Positions 1 to 5,376 of a stretch of 5,434 nucleotides of DNA are shown here, piece by piece; the stretch's first letter is position 1; each line of letters begins with the position of its first letter. The stretch covers positions 1 through 5,434 of the forward strand of contig CAZHKK010000027.1 of NCBI GenBank assembly GCA_964532735.1. Direction: 5' to 3'. Position numbers and translations under genes: made by a program. The notes under the pieces were generated by a model. It saw nothing but the letters and a program-made list of their open reading frames with translations. It ran no database searches and had not been told where the DNA came from. Source of the stretch: JAJXYN01 sp964532735 (GTDB lineage Bacteria > Patescibacteriota > Patescibacteriia > JAGPKW01).

Positions 1-33
1 TACAAAATCATCACTTTTTTAGTTTTTAGCAAT

Positions 34-59
34 AAAAAACGCACCCGCATAGGGTGCAT
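34..59 (-). terminator. Intrinsic terminator of tRNA-Asn
   Basis: On the minus strand GCACCC and GGGTGC pair around a five-base loop (arms 52-57 and 41-46), extended outward by a U-G and an A-U pair. A run of six T (34-39) follows one base beyond the extended stem. The hairpin starts a few bases after the tRNA CCA end. There is no T run on the plus-strand side, so it acts only for minus-strand transcripts. Confidence 0.88.
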
Positions 60-63
60 CTCT

Positions 64-139
64 TGGCTCCGGGAGAGGGACTCGAACCCACGACCAATTG
101 GTTAACAGCCAACTGCTCTACCAACTGAGCTATCCCGGA
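64..139 (-). tRNA. tRNA-Asn, anticodon GUU
   Basis: This is a complete tRNA that reads AAC and AAU codons. The acceptor stem TCCGGGA (133-139) pairs with TCCCGGA (68-74), followed by discriminator G (67) and an encoded CCA (64-66). The D stem is GCTC/GAGC. The anticodon stem GTTGG/CCAAT encloses loop CTGTTAA with anticodon GTT at 104-106. The T loop is TTCGAGT, so U55, the target of TruB, is present. The T stem GTGGG/CCCTC has one U-U mismatch (positions 50-64 of the tRNA; bases 76 and 90 of the window), which is unusual but tolerable in an otherwise canonical molecule. It has its own upstream promoter and downstream terminator, so it appears to be a single-gene transcript. Confidence 0.97.
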
Positions 140-172
140 AGGTAATTAAATTATTGAAATTTAATAATAAAT

Positions 173-201
173 ATTATAATACTAAAAATTTAAAAAATCA
201 A
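173..201 (-). promoter_or_regulatory. Sigma70-type promoter of tRNA-Asn
   Basis: On the minus strand, TTGATT (196-201) and a perfect TATAAT (173-178) are separated by exactly 17 bases. Transcription would start near 166, leaving a leader of about 27 bases before the tRNA. The rest of the 140-275 gap is A/T-rich, with no ORF or other signal I can support. AT-rich DNA gives chance matches, but two boxes at ideal spacing directly before a stable RNA gene is good support. Confidence 0.62.
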
Positions 202-275
202 TAGTTCATATGTATAAAAATTTTTATTATAAAAAGGCTTATATTAGGAAATAAATAATTATTAATTTTCAAAAT

Positions 276-300
276 AAAAAAGGCAACATAAAAGTTGCCT
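276..300 (-). terminator. Intrinsic terminator of the secreted-protein gene
   Basis: AGGCAAC (281-287) and GTTGCCT (294-300) form a perfect seven-pair stem around a six-base loop. It begins five bases after the stop codon of the 306-956 gene. The minus strand continues into a T run (276-281). The plus strand also reads into TTGTTTTT, so it could work in both directions, although no plus-strand gene is visible. Confidence 0.88.
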
Positions 301-305
301 TGTTT

Positions 306-956
306 TTATTTTGGTATTTGTTCAAATAACAATTGAAGATAAAGTCTTTCAACTGTTATTTCTTTCCACGTTACAACGGGAAGACGTTTGTTTGGAATAA
401 TGTTTTCATCCTCTTTAGATATCCATAGTCCATTATTTTTAAAACTAAATCTCAAACTAGAAACAAAATCTATTTTTTCAAGATTAGTCTTATTATCAAG
501 TCTATGAGCATTACCATTAGGATCAACAAACTCAACTCTGATTTCAACATCAGTATAAAGAGCTTCATAATCATTAACAGGATTAAAACAAACAATAGTT
601 ACAACTCCATATACAAGAGGAACAACAATTTTTTGATCAACCATTTCTTGTGTGGTTCTATAAACCCATTCATTAGAAGATGTTAACATATTAATTATTT
701 TTCCGGCATAATCATCATAAAGTTTTTCAATCAAAAGAGCTTTTCTTTCATCATAGTAATATCTTTCTATAGTTCCTTTTATTGGAATATTTGATATTTC
801 AAATTTGAATAAAATATCTTGATGAAAAAACTTAGAATCAAAAGTTGCCATTCCAAATATACCTTTATCATAAAAATCACTTTTTTGGGCAAAAATACTA
901 TTTGTCAAAAGAATAAATATGATTATTATAATATATATCGTGAGTTTTTTTCTCAT
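306..956 (-). CDS. Secreted or membrane-anchored protein of unknown function (216 aa)
   Basis: I do not recognise this family. The protein opens with a basic start (RKK, residues 2-4), a strongly hydrophobic stretch at about 5-18 that includes five consecutive isoleucines, then a polar turn (TNS) and a possible signal peptidase I site after A23 (SIFA|QKS). There is no lipobox cysteine. The remaining 190 or so residues look like a soluble extracytoplasmic domain with alternating hydrophobic and charged segments and no second membrane span. Visible landmarks include GIFGMATFD (about 33-41), VPLVYGVVTIVCFNP (about 112-126) and a tryptophan-bearing C-terminal part. Only one cysteine is seen, so no disulfide is expected. 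The start is well supported: GGAGG (963-967) lies six bases upstream. It follows truB after 84 bases without a terminator between them, and ends at its own terminator. Export or periplasmic location is inferred; the function is unknown. Confidence 0.85.
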   Translation of the reverse strand: MRKKLTIYIIIIIFILLTNSIFAQKSDFYDKGIFGMATFDSKFFHQDILFKFEISNIPIKGTIERYYYDERKALLIEKLYDDYAGKIINMLTSSNEWVYRTTQEMVDQKIVVPLVYGVVTIVCFNPVNDYEALYTDVEIRVEFVDPNGNAHRLDNKTNLEKIDFVSSLRFSFKNNGLWISKEDENIIPNKRLPVVTWKEITVERLYLQLLFEQIPK

Positions 957-990
957 TTTTTTCCTCCAAAATACATAAGTATTTTAATAA

Positions 991-1019
991 TATTTACACT
1001 TTTTTTGTAATTTAGTCAA
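991..1019 (-). promoter_or_regulatory. Possible promoter of the secreted-protein gene
   Basis: On the minus strand, TTGACT (1014-1019, five of six consensus bases) is followed after 17 bases by TAAATA (991-996), a weak -10 match. A better -10, TATTAT (987-992), lies 21 bases from the -35, which is longer than usual. The strong -35 lies in the gap between truB and this gene, so the gene may be transcribed independently as well as by read-through from truB. Confidence 0.4.
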
Positions 1020-1040
1020 GTTTTTTAAATTAAATCAAAT

Positions 1041-1715
1041 TTATTCTATAATAATAGCATCTTCAACTCTTAATTCATCAATACTTATTCTTCTTAAATT
1101 TTTTATAGTAGCAGGTAAATTAAGTCTATTTCCAATTTCTTCAGCAATAGATCTAATATAAGTTCCAGAAGATACTTTAATTTCTATATCAATAACATAA
1201 TAATCTTCAAAACAATATTGATTTAGTAGTTTTATATAATAAATCTTCATATCACGAGTAGGTGTTTCTATAATATTACCATTAAAAGCATGATCGTAAA
1301 GTCTTTTACCTTTTATTTTAATTGCAGAATAAATAGGAACTTTTAATTTTATAACACCAAATAAATCATTTAAAATATTTTCTATATTATTTTTTATATT
1401 ATTAATATCATTATTCGAAATTTTTTGTTCTTTAATAATTTCACAATTTTTATAAAGATCTCCCGTAGAAGTTTTTTTACCAATCAAAATAGAAGCATTA
1501 TAAACTTTGTCTAGTTTTATAAATTGATCTAATTTTTTTGTTCCTTTATCAACACCAAGAATCATAAGACCAGTAGCGAGAGGATCTAATGTTCCAGCAT
1601 GTCCAATTTTTTTAATACCTAGTTTTTTTCTCATTATTTTAATAACTTGAAAAGAAGTAATATCTTTTGGCTTATCAACTAAAATTATATTTTCTAAATC
1701 AAATTTCATATTCAT
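1041..1715 (-). CDS. truB: tRNA pseudouridine-55 synthase TruB, short form (224 aa)
   Basis: TruB converts uridine 55 in the T loop of tRNAs to pseudouridine in the cytoplasm. The catalytic motif GHAGTLDPLATGL is at residues 38-50, with D44 as the predicted nucleophile. Other family landmarks are VDKPKDITS (13-21), VYNASILIGKKTSTGD (71-86, with the active-site tyrosine equivalent Y72), VPIYSAIKIKGKRLYDHA (126-143) and SSGTYIRSIAEEIG (182-195, with R188). The usual QxPPxYSA element is degenerate here (KLKVPIYSA). E. coli TruB has about 314 residues. This one ends soon after the LRRISIDEL segment and so lacks the C-terminal PUA-like RNA-binding domain. The stop is clean and the next gene begins 84 bases on, so it looks like a natural short form, not a truncation. 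The start at 1715 has no Shine-Dalgarno; M3 (1707-1709) is an equally possible start. It is not next to rbfA, infB or rpsO, its common partners. Confidence 0.95.
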   Translation of the reverse strand: MNMKFDLENIILVDKPKDITSFQVIKIMRKKLGIKKIGHAGTLDPLATGLMILGVDKGTKKLDQFIKLDKVYNASILIGKKTSTGDLYKNCEIIKEQKISNNDINNIKNNIENILNDLFGVIKLKVPIYSAIKIKGKRLYDHAFNGNIIETPTRDMKIYYIKLLNQYCFEDYYVIDIEIKVSSGTYIRSIAEEIGNRLNLPATIKNLRRISIDELRVEDAIIIE

Positions 1716-1736
1716 AAATAATATAATAAGAATAAT

Positions 1737-1765
1737 AATATAATAAATAATAAAAAAAGAAGCAA
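1737..1765 (-). promoter_or_regulatory. Possible truB promoter overlapping the ATPase terminator
   Basis: On the minus strand TTGCTT (1760-1765) and TATATT (1737-1742) are 17 bases apart. The -35 lies in the loop and 3' arm of the ATPase terminator hairpin. Transcription would start near 1730, giving a leader of about 15 bases without a ribosome-binding site. The very AT-rich background makes chance matches likely, but truB needs some promoter in this 36-base gap if the terminator works. Confidence 0.35.
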
Positions 1766-1784
1766 ATAAATACTTCTTTTTTTA
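1751..1784 (-). terminator. Intrinsic terminator overlapping the ATPase stop codon
   Basis: On the minus strand AAGAAG and CTTCTT pair around a ten-base loop (1763-1772), and the stem is lengthened by A-T pairs so that 1751-1762 faces 1773-1784. The TAA stop (1782-1784) forms the base of the stem. The descending arm ends in seven T (1752-1758). The G/C content of the stem is low, so its strength is uncertain. Confidence 0.65.
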
Positions 1785-4310
1785 AATATTTTTAGTCTTA
1801 TATTTTTTAAAAGATTTATTGTAAAAAATTTTAGCAATTTCTGTGCAAGCAAAATATCCAATAGCTATAAAAATTATTATCAAATAAGTTTTTATACCAA
1901 ACTTAACAAAACCTAATTTTTCTATTCCAATAAGAGGTAATAATAAAGTAGAAAGAGAAGCGATAATTGTAAATGCAACTATTATAGAAGAAGGAGATTT
2001 TGCTTTATAAAATATTTTATTTGTTCTGATAGAATAAATTAATAATAATTCAGTTAAAACACTCCCGATAAACCAAGCAGTTTGTAATGTTTTTTCTCCA
2101 TAAGGCAAGAAAGTAAAGAAGAATATAAGGTCAAAAGCAGTACTAACAAGACCCAAAATAGTTGTAGAAGATGCAAATTTTTTAATATCAAATTTAGTAG
2201 GGTATTGAGTTTCTTCATTATCAACTTTATCAGTAGCAATAGACATCATAGGAAAATCAGATAATAAATTTAATAATAAAATTTGAATAGGTAACATTGG
2301 TAAAAATTCTATAAAAAAAGTAGAAATAACAATCGCATAAAAATTACCAAAATTTGAAGTCAAAGTAGCTTTTATATATTTAGAAATATTTACAACTATA
2401 GACCTTCCTTGTTCTATACCATCAATAATAATAGAAAGACTTTTATTTAATAAAATAATATCAGCAGAATCTCTAGCAATATCAGAAGCATCTTTTACAA
2501 CTATACCAACATGAGCAACTTTTAATGCAGGAGCATCATTTATTCCTTCACCCAAAAAAGCAACTCTATTATTTTGTTGTAGTATTTTAATAATTTTATA
2601 TTTATGTAAAGGAGTACATCTGGCAAAAACATTATTTTCTTTGCATATTTTTTCTAATTCTTTTTCATCTTCAATTTCGTCTATCATATTTCCAGTTATA
2701 ACATTTTCATGATTTTTAATAATACCAATTTTTTTACCAACAGCTCCAGCGACCTCAACTCCATCTCCAGTAATTATTTTTATAACAACACCCTTTTTTT
2801 TTGCTTTTTTAACAACAGGAATAGTGCTTTCTTTTATAGGGTCTTCAAAAGCTGTTAAGGATATAAATTTTAAATTACAATTTTCATCATCTTTTGAATA
2901 AGTGTTTTTATCAGTTTCTTTAATAGCCAAAGCAATAGATCTTTTACCTTCAATGCCATATTTGGTGTGCAGATTTAATATTTTATTTTTTTCTAAGTTA
3001 CTAATATTGCAAGCATTTAAAATTTCTTCAGGGGCACCTTTTACTATTAGTATATTTTTATTTTTATTTTTAATCAAAACTGAATTTTTTTTTCTTTGAG
3101 GATCAAAAGGAAATTCTTTTAATCTTATAGAATCAAAAACATTTTTTTTATGTTTTAAATTAATTATTTTAAAAATTGCCAAATCAAAAGAATTGTTTAC
3201 AGTTTTTTTCTTTATATCAAAAGAACAAGATAAAGATAAATATTTTAAATAAGTTTCTTTATCAACATAAGGATAATATGAATCACTAATAGTCATATCA
3301 TTTTTAGTTATTGTTCCAGTTTTGTCAGTACAAAGTATTTCTATAGAACCAATATCTTCAACAGAAGAAAGTCTTTTAATAATAACTTTATTTTTTGCTA
3401 AAACATAAGCACCTTTTGACAAAGAAAAAGTAACAACAGCAGGTAATGATTCAGGTATTGCGCTAACAGCAAGAGCAACAGCAAAAACCATTATTTGAAC
3501 AAAATTTTCTCCATTATTTAAAATTAGTTTAGATAAAATAAGTAATCCTAATGTTATTGAAACAATAATTAATACAAATTTACTAATCTTATCAGTTTCT
3601 TGTTTAAAAATACTTTTATCTTCAACCTCCGAAGATAATTTTGCTATTTTCCCAACCTCTGTATTTTTACCAGTAGCTATAACAACACATTCAGCTTTTC
3701 CGGATTTTACATTAGTTCCAGAAAAACAAATATTTGTAGCTTCAAAAAAATGTTTTATATTATTTTTTATAATTTCACAATCTTTTCTTATATCTATAGA
3801 TTCGCCAGTAAGAATAGATTCATTTACATAAAAATTAGAATCAGAAATAATTTTAACATCAGCAGGAACAATATCACCAGCTTCCAAAACAACAATATCA
3901 CCAGGAACCAAAAATTTACTTTTCATAGAAATAAATTTACCAAATCTTTTAACTCTACAAATAGGAGATAAGTGTTTATTTAATATTTCAATAGTTTTAG
4001 AAGATTTATATTCTTGAATAAAACTAAGAACTATATTTATAACAATAAAAGAAAAAATAAAAATAGCATCAAATTTTTCTCCAAAAATAAAAGATGTTAT
4101 AGATGCTCCAAAAAGTAAATATATAAACGAAGATTTAAATTGTCTAAAAAAAATAATAAAAGCACCAATTTTTTTATTTTCTAATTCATTTATTCCAATT
4201 GTTTTTTGAAGTTCTTTTGATTTTTTTTGAGATAATCCATTGGAAAAATTTGTATTTAAAAATTTTTCTGTATCTAATAAAGAGAGAGAAGTAAATTTTT
4301 TAAAATCCAT
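1782..4310 (-). CDS. P-type cation-transporting ATPase, MgtA-like (842 aa)
   Basis: This integral membrane pump couples ATP hydrolysis to cation transport through a phosphoaspartate. It is full length, with an N-terminal cation-ATPase domain (about 1-50), M1-M2 (about 58-100), an actuator domain with VPGD (135-138) and TGES (168-171), M3-M4 (about 245-293) with AIPESLP (284-290), phosphorylation motif DKTGT (D329), nucleotide-binding KGAP (424-427), TGD (514-516), hinge motif GEGINDAPAL (587-596), and M5-M10 (about 648-822). The C-terminal half resembles bacterial MgtA/MgtB magnesium importers: FARCTPLHK, SNFGN in M5, FLPMLP leading to NLLSD in M6, a paired AFD and a late WFIG. The M4 PESLP region looks closer to P2A calcium pumps. 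Mg2+ is therefore the best guess for substrate, without proof; Ca2+ or H+ remain possible. The usual first Asp of the hinge is Glu (E588). There is no clear Shine-Dalgarno. The predicted leader of about 20 bases is too short for an M-box riboswitch. It is flanked by terminators on both sides, so probably monocistronic. Confidence 0.95.
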   Translation of the reverse strand: MDFKKFTSLSLLDTEKFLNTNFSNGLSQKKSKELQKTIGINELENKKIGAFIIFFRQFKSSFIYLLFGASITSFIFGEKFDAIFIFSFIVINIVLSFIQEYKSSKTIEILNKHLSPICRVKRFGKFISMKSKFLVPGDIVVLEAGDIVPADVKIISDSNFYVNESILTGESIDIRKDCEIIKNNIKHFFEATNICFSGTNVKSGKAECVVIATGKNTEVGKIAKLSSEVEDKSIFKQETDKISKFVLIIVSITLGLLILSKLILNNGENFVQIMVFAVALAVSAIPESLPAVVTFSLSKGAYVLAKNKVIIKRLSSVEDIGSIEILCTDKTGTITKNDMTISDSYYPYVDKETYLKYLSLSCSFDIKKKTVNNSFDLAIFKIINLKHKKNVFDSIRLKEFPFDPQRKKNSVLIKNKNKNILIVKGAPEEILNACNISNLEKNKILNLHTKYGIEGKRSIALAIKETDKNTYSKDDENCNLKFISLTAFEDPIKESTIPVVKKAKKKGVVIKIITGDGVEVAGAVGKKIGIIKNHENVITGNMIDEIEDEKELEKICKENNVFARCTPLHKYKIIKILQQNNRVAFLGEGINDAPALKVAHVGIVVKDASDIARDSADIILLNKSLSIIIDGIEQGRSIVVNISKYIKATLTSNFGNFYAIVISTFFIEFLPMLPIQILLLNLLSDFPMMSIATDKVDNEETQYPTKFDIKKFASSTTILGLVSTAFDLIFFFTFLPYGEKTLQTAWFIGSVLTELLLIYSIRTNKIFYKAKSPSSIIVAFTIIASLSTLLLPLIGIEKLGFVKFGIKTYLIIIFIAIGYFACTEIAKIFYNKSFKKYKTKNI

Positions 4311-4337
4311 ATAAATTTTTATCTTTTTATTATAATA

Positions 4338-4365
4338 ATTATATCATTTTTAATTATTAAAACAA
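4338..4365 (-). promoter_or_regulatory. Extended -10 promoter of the P-type ATPase
   Basis: On the minus strand a perfect TATAAT (4338-4343) is preceded by TG and one base (4344-4346), an extended -10. A weak -35, TTGTTT (4360-4365), lies 16 bases upstream just past the T run of the ankyrin-gene terminator. A second TATAAT (4329-4334) follows directly. Transcription would begin about 20 bases before the ATG at 4310. Confidence 0.55.
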
Positions 4366-4367
4366 AT

Positions 4368-4395
4368 AAAAAACCTTCGCAAAAAAGCGAAGGTT
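4368..4395 (-). terminator. Intrinsic terminator of the ankyrin gene
   Basis: AACCTTCGC (4372-4380) and GCGAAGGTT (4387-4395) form a perfect nine-pair stem with a six-base loop. On the minus strand it runs into a T stretch (4368-4373 and beyond). It starts 16 bases after the TAG stop at 4412-4414 and separates the ankyrin gene from the ATPase. Confidence 0.9.
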
Positions 4396-4411
4396 AGAGA
4401 ATAGTTTTTGG

Positions 4412-4900
4412 CTATTTTTCCATACCAATTATAATTCTTTGAATTTTTTTATGCTTATAAATTCCAGCAATATCATATGGAGAAAGTTTTTGATCATTTC
4501 TTTCATATAAATCAGCTTTGTGTTTTTTAAGACTTCTAAGTATGTTTATATAATTATTTCTAGCTGCAAAATGAGCAGCTGTCCAACCATTAATATTTTT
4601 ATGATTAAAATCGGAACCCATTTTTATTAAATAATTAAATATTTTAATATATCCACTAGAAGAATATGATAATAATGCAGTAAAGCCATTATTGCTAATC
4701 ATATTTATATCTGCGCCATGTTTTACAAGAAGCTTTGCTATAAATAAATTATCATCAGGAATATTCATTAATGGAGTGATGTTGTATTTTCCCATTTTTA
4801 CATTTGGATCAGCTCCATGTTCTAATGCATATTTTATAGAGTAATATTTGTTACTAGCAACAGATTCAAACAAAAGAACATTTAAATCATTTTTATTCAT
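4412..4900 (-). CDS. Small ankyrin-repeat protein (162 aa)
   Basis: The protein is built almost wholly of ankyrin repeats, helix-turn-helix units that bind other proteins. The clearest units begin near residue 38 (NITPLMN, then AKLLVKHGADIN), 71 (NGFTALL, then FNYLIKMGSDFN) and 104 (NGWTAAHFAARNN, then LKKHKADLYERN). A divergent N-terminal unit (about 7-34, ending YALEHGADPN) and a partial C-terminal cap (LSPYDIAGIYKHKKI, 139-153) enclose them. There is no signal peptide or membrane segment, so it is probably cytoplasmic, and no catalytic domain is attached. The start is placed at the ATG at 4898-4900, because GGAGG lies five bases upstream. An in-frame ATG at 4910-4912 would add MEVF, but those codons are the ribosome-binding site itself. 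The gene has its own promoter and terminator, and its partner protein cannot be read from the sequence. Confidence 0.93.
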   Translation of the reverse strand: MNKNDLNVLLFESVASNKYYSIKYALEHGADPNVKMGKYNITPLMNIPDDNLFIAKLLVKHGADINMISNNGFTALLSYSSSGYIKIFNYLIKMGSDFNHKNINGWTAAHFAARNNYINILRSLKKHKADLYERNDQKLSPYDIAGIYKHKKIQRIIIGMEK

Positions 4901-4905
4901 AAAGA

Positions 4906-4910
4906 CCTCC
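4906..4910 (-). promoter_or_regulatory. Ribosome-binding site that sets the ankyrin start
   Basis: GGAGG on the minus strand lies five bases before ATG 4898-4900. The longer reading frame from 4912 would translate this site as part of its first codons, so the downstream ATG is the likely start. Confidence 0.85.
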
Positions 4911-4925
4911 ATGAAATTTACTGTT

Positions 4926-4954
4926 ACAATAATATAAATAATATTTTATGTCAA
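4926..4954 (-). promoter_or_regulatory. Sigma70-type promoter of the ankyrin gene
   Basis: On the minus strand a perfect -35 TTGACA (4949-4954) is followed after 17 bases by TATTGT (4926-4931), four of six consensus bases. Transcription would start near 4919, just upstream of the GGAGG site, giving a leader of about 20 bases. Confidence 0.55.
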
Positions 4955-4974
4955 AATAATTTAAAATTTAATAT

Positions 4975-5007
4975 AAAAAACAGTCACCATAAAAAATAAG
5001 GTGACTG
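4975..5007 (-). terminator. Intrinsic terminator of the 98-aa gene
   Basis: CAGTCACC (4981-4988) and GGTGACTG (5000-5007) form a perfect eight-pair stem around an eleven-base loop. On the minus strand it is followed directly by six T (4975-4980). It begins six bases after the TAA stop at 5014-5016. Confidence 0.9.
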
Positions 5008-5013
5008 AGTGTT

Positions 5014-5310
5014 TTAAGCTGTTTTTCTTTTATCTTTTAGAGATTCATTTTTTCTTTTTATATCATCAGCTTCATCTATTAATGCTTGAAGTTTTTCTAA
5101 GCATTCTTCTTTTTGTTTATTGTTTTCAGCCAAAAATACATCTCTTATAGCATTTTTTATTTCTACACCGTTAATATCTCTTATTTGACCGTTATCATCT
5201 TCATATATCCAATTATATTTTTTTTGAAGTTTATCGTATTGTTTATCAACTCTTTGATTCATTAATTCTTCTGAAGTTTTTACTTCTTTTTTTGTTTCAA
5301 ATTTATTCAT
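5014..5310 (-). CDS. Small charged protein of unknown function (98 aa)
   Basis: I do not recognise this protein. It is highly charged and soluble, with no signal peptide or membrane segment. Residues 1-31 are Lys/Glu-rich and probably helical (MNKFETKKEVK to DKLQKKY). A short central part (about 32-50) carries NWIYEDDNGQIRDINGVE, which looks like a turn or small beta hairpin. Residues 51-98 look like a long helix with coiled-coil tendency (IRDVFLAENNKQKEECLEKLQALIDEAD), ending in a basic tail (KDKRKTA). That it is a real gene is supported by a strong upstream promoter, a terminator just after the stop and W encoded by TGG. The ATG at 5308-5310 has no Shine-Dalgarno; the leader is A-rich. A role as a small structural or nucleic-acid-associated protein is possible, but there is no motif to show it. 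Confidence 0.75.
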   Translation of the reverse strand: MNKFETKKEVKTSEELMNQRVDKQYDKLQKKYNWIYEDDNGQIRDINGVEIKNAIRDVFLAENNKQKEECLEKLQALIDEADDIKRKNESLKDKRKTA

Positions 5311-5347
5311 GTTTTTGTTTTTAATTATTTATTTTTTATACTTTATA

Positions 5348-5376
5348 ATTATAACATTTTTTTGACTTTTTGTCTA
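5348..5376 (-). promoter_or_regulatory. Strong extended -10 promoter of the 98-aa gene
   Basis: On the minus strand TAGACA (5371-5376, five of six) and a perfect TATAAT (5348-5353) are exactly 17 bases apart, and TG at 5355-5356 adds an extended -10. Transcription would start near 5341, giving a leader of about 30 A/T-rich bases. This is the best consensus match of the promoters proposed in this window. Confidence 0.7.

Noticed and set aside
140..275. Possible small RNA or peptide gene between the tRNA and the secreted-protein terminator
   Set aside because: Apart from the tRNA promoter I see no ORF with a ribosome-binding site, no GC-containing hairpin and no terminator of its own.
504..1010. 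Plus-strand reading frames of 60 and 63 codons opposite the secreted-protein gene
   Set aside because: They lie antisense to a well-supported gene, have low-complexity N/I/K-rich translations, and lack a ribosome-binding site or promoter.
2054..2239. A 61-codon minus-strand frame within the ATPase gene
   Set aside because: It is an alternate frame, leucine-rich because of the membrane-segment codons it overlaps; the main frame has clear MgtA-like sequence here.
2902..3971. Plus-strand reading frames of 65 and 73 codons opposite the ATPase
   Set aside because: They are shadows of the ATPase coding sequence, which has complete family motifs across these regions.
4311..4337. Mg2+-sensing riboswitch (M-box) or leader peptide for the ATPase
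   Set aside because: The predicted leader is only about 20 A/T-rich bases with no room for an aptamer or coding leader.
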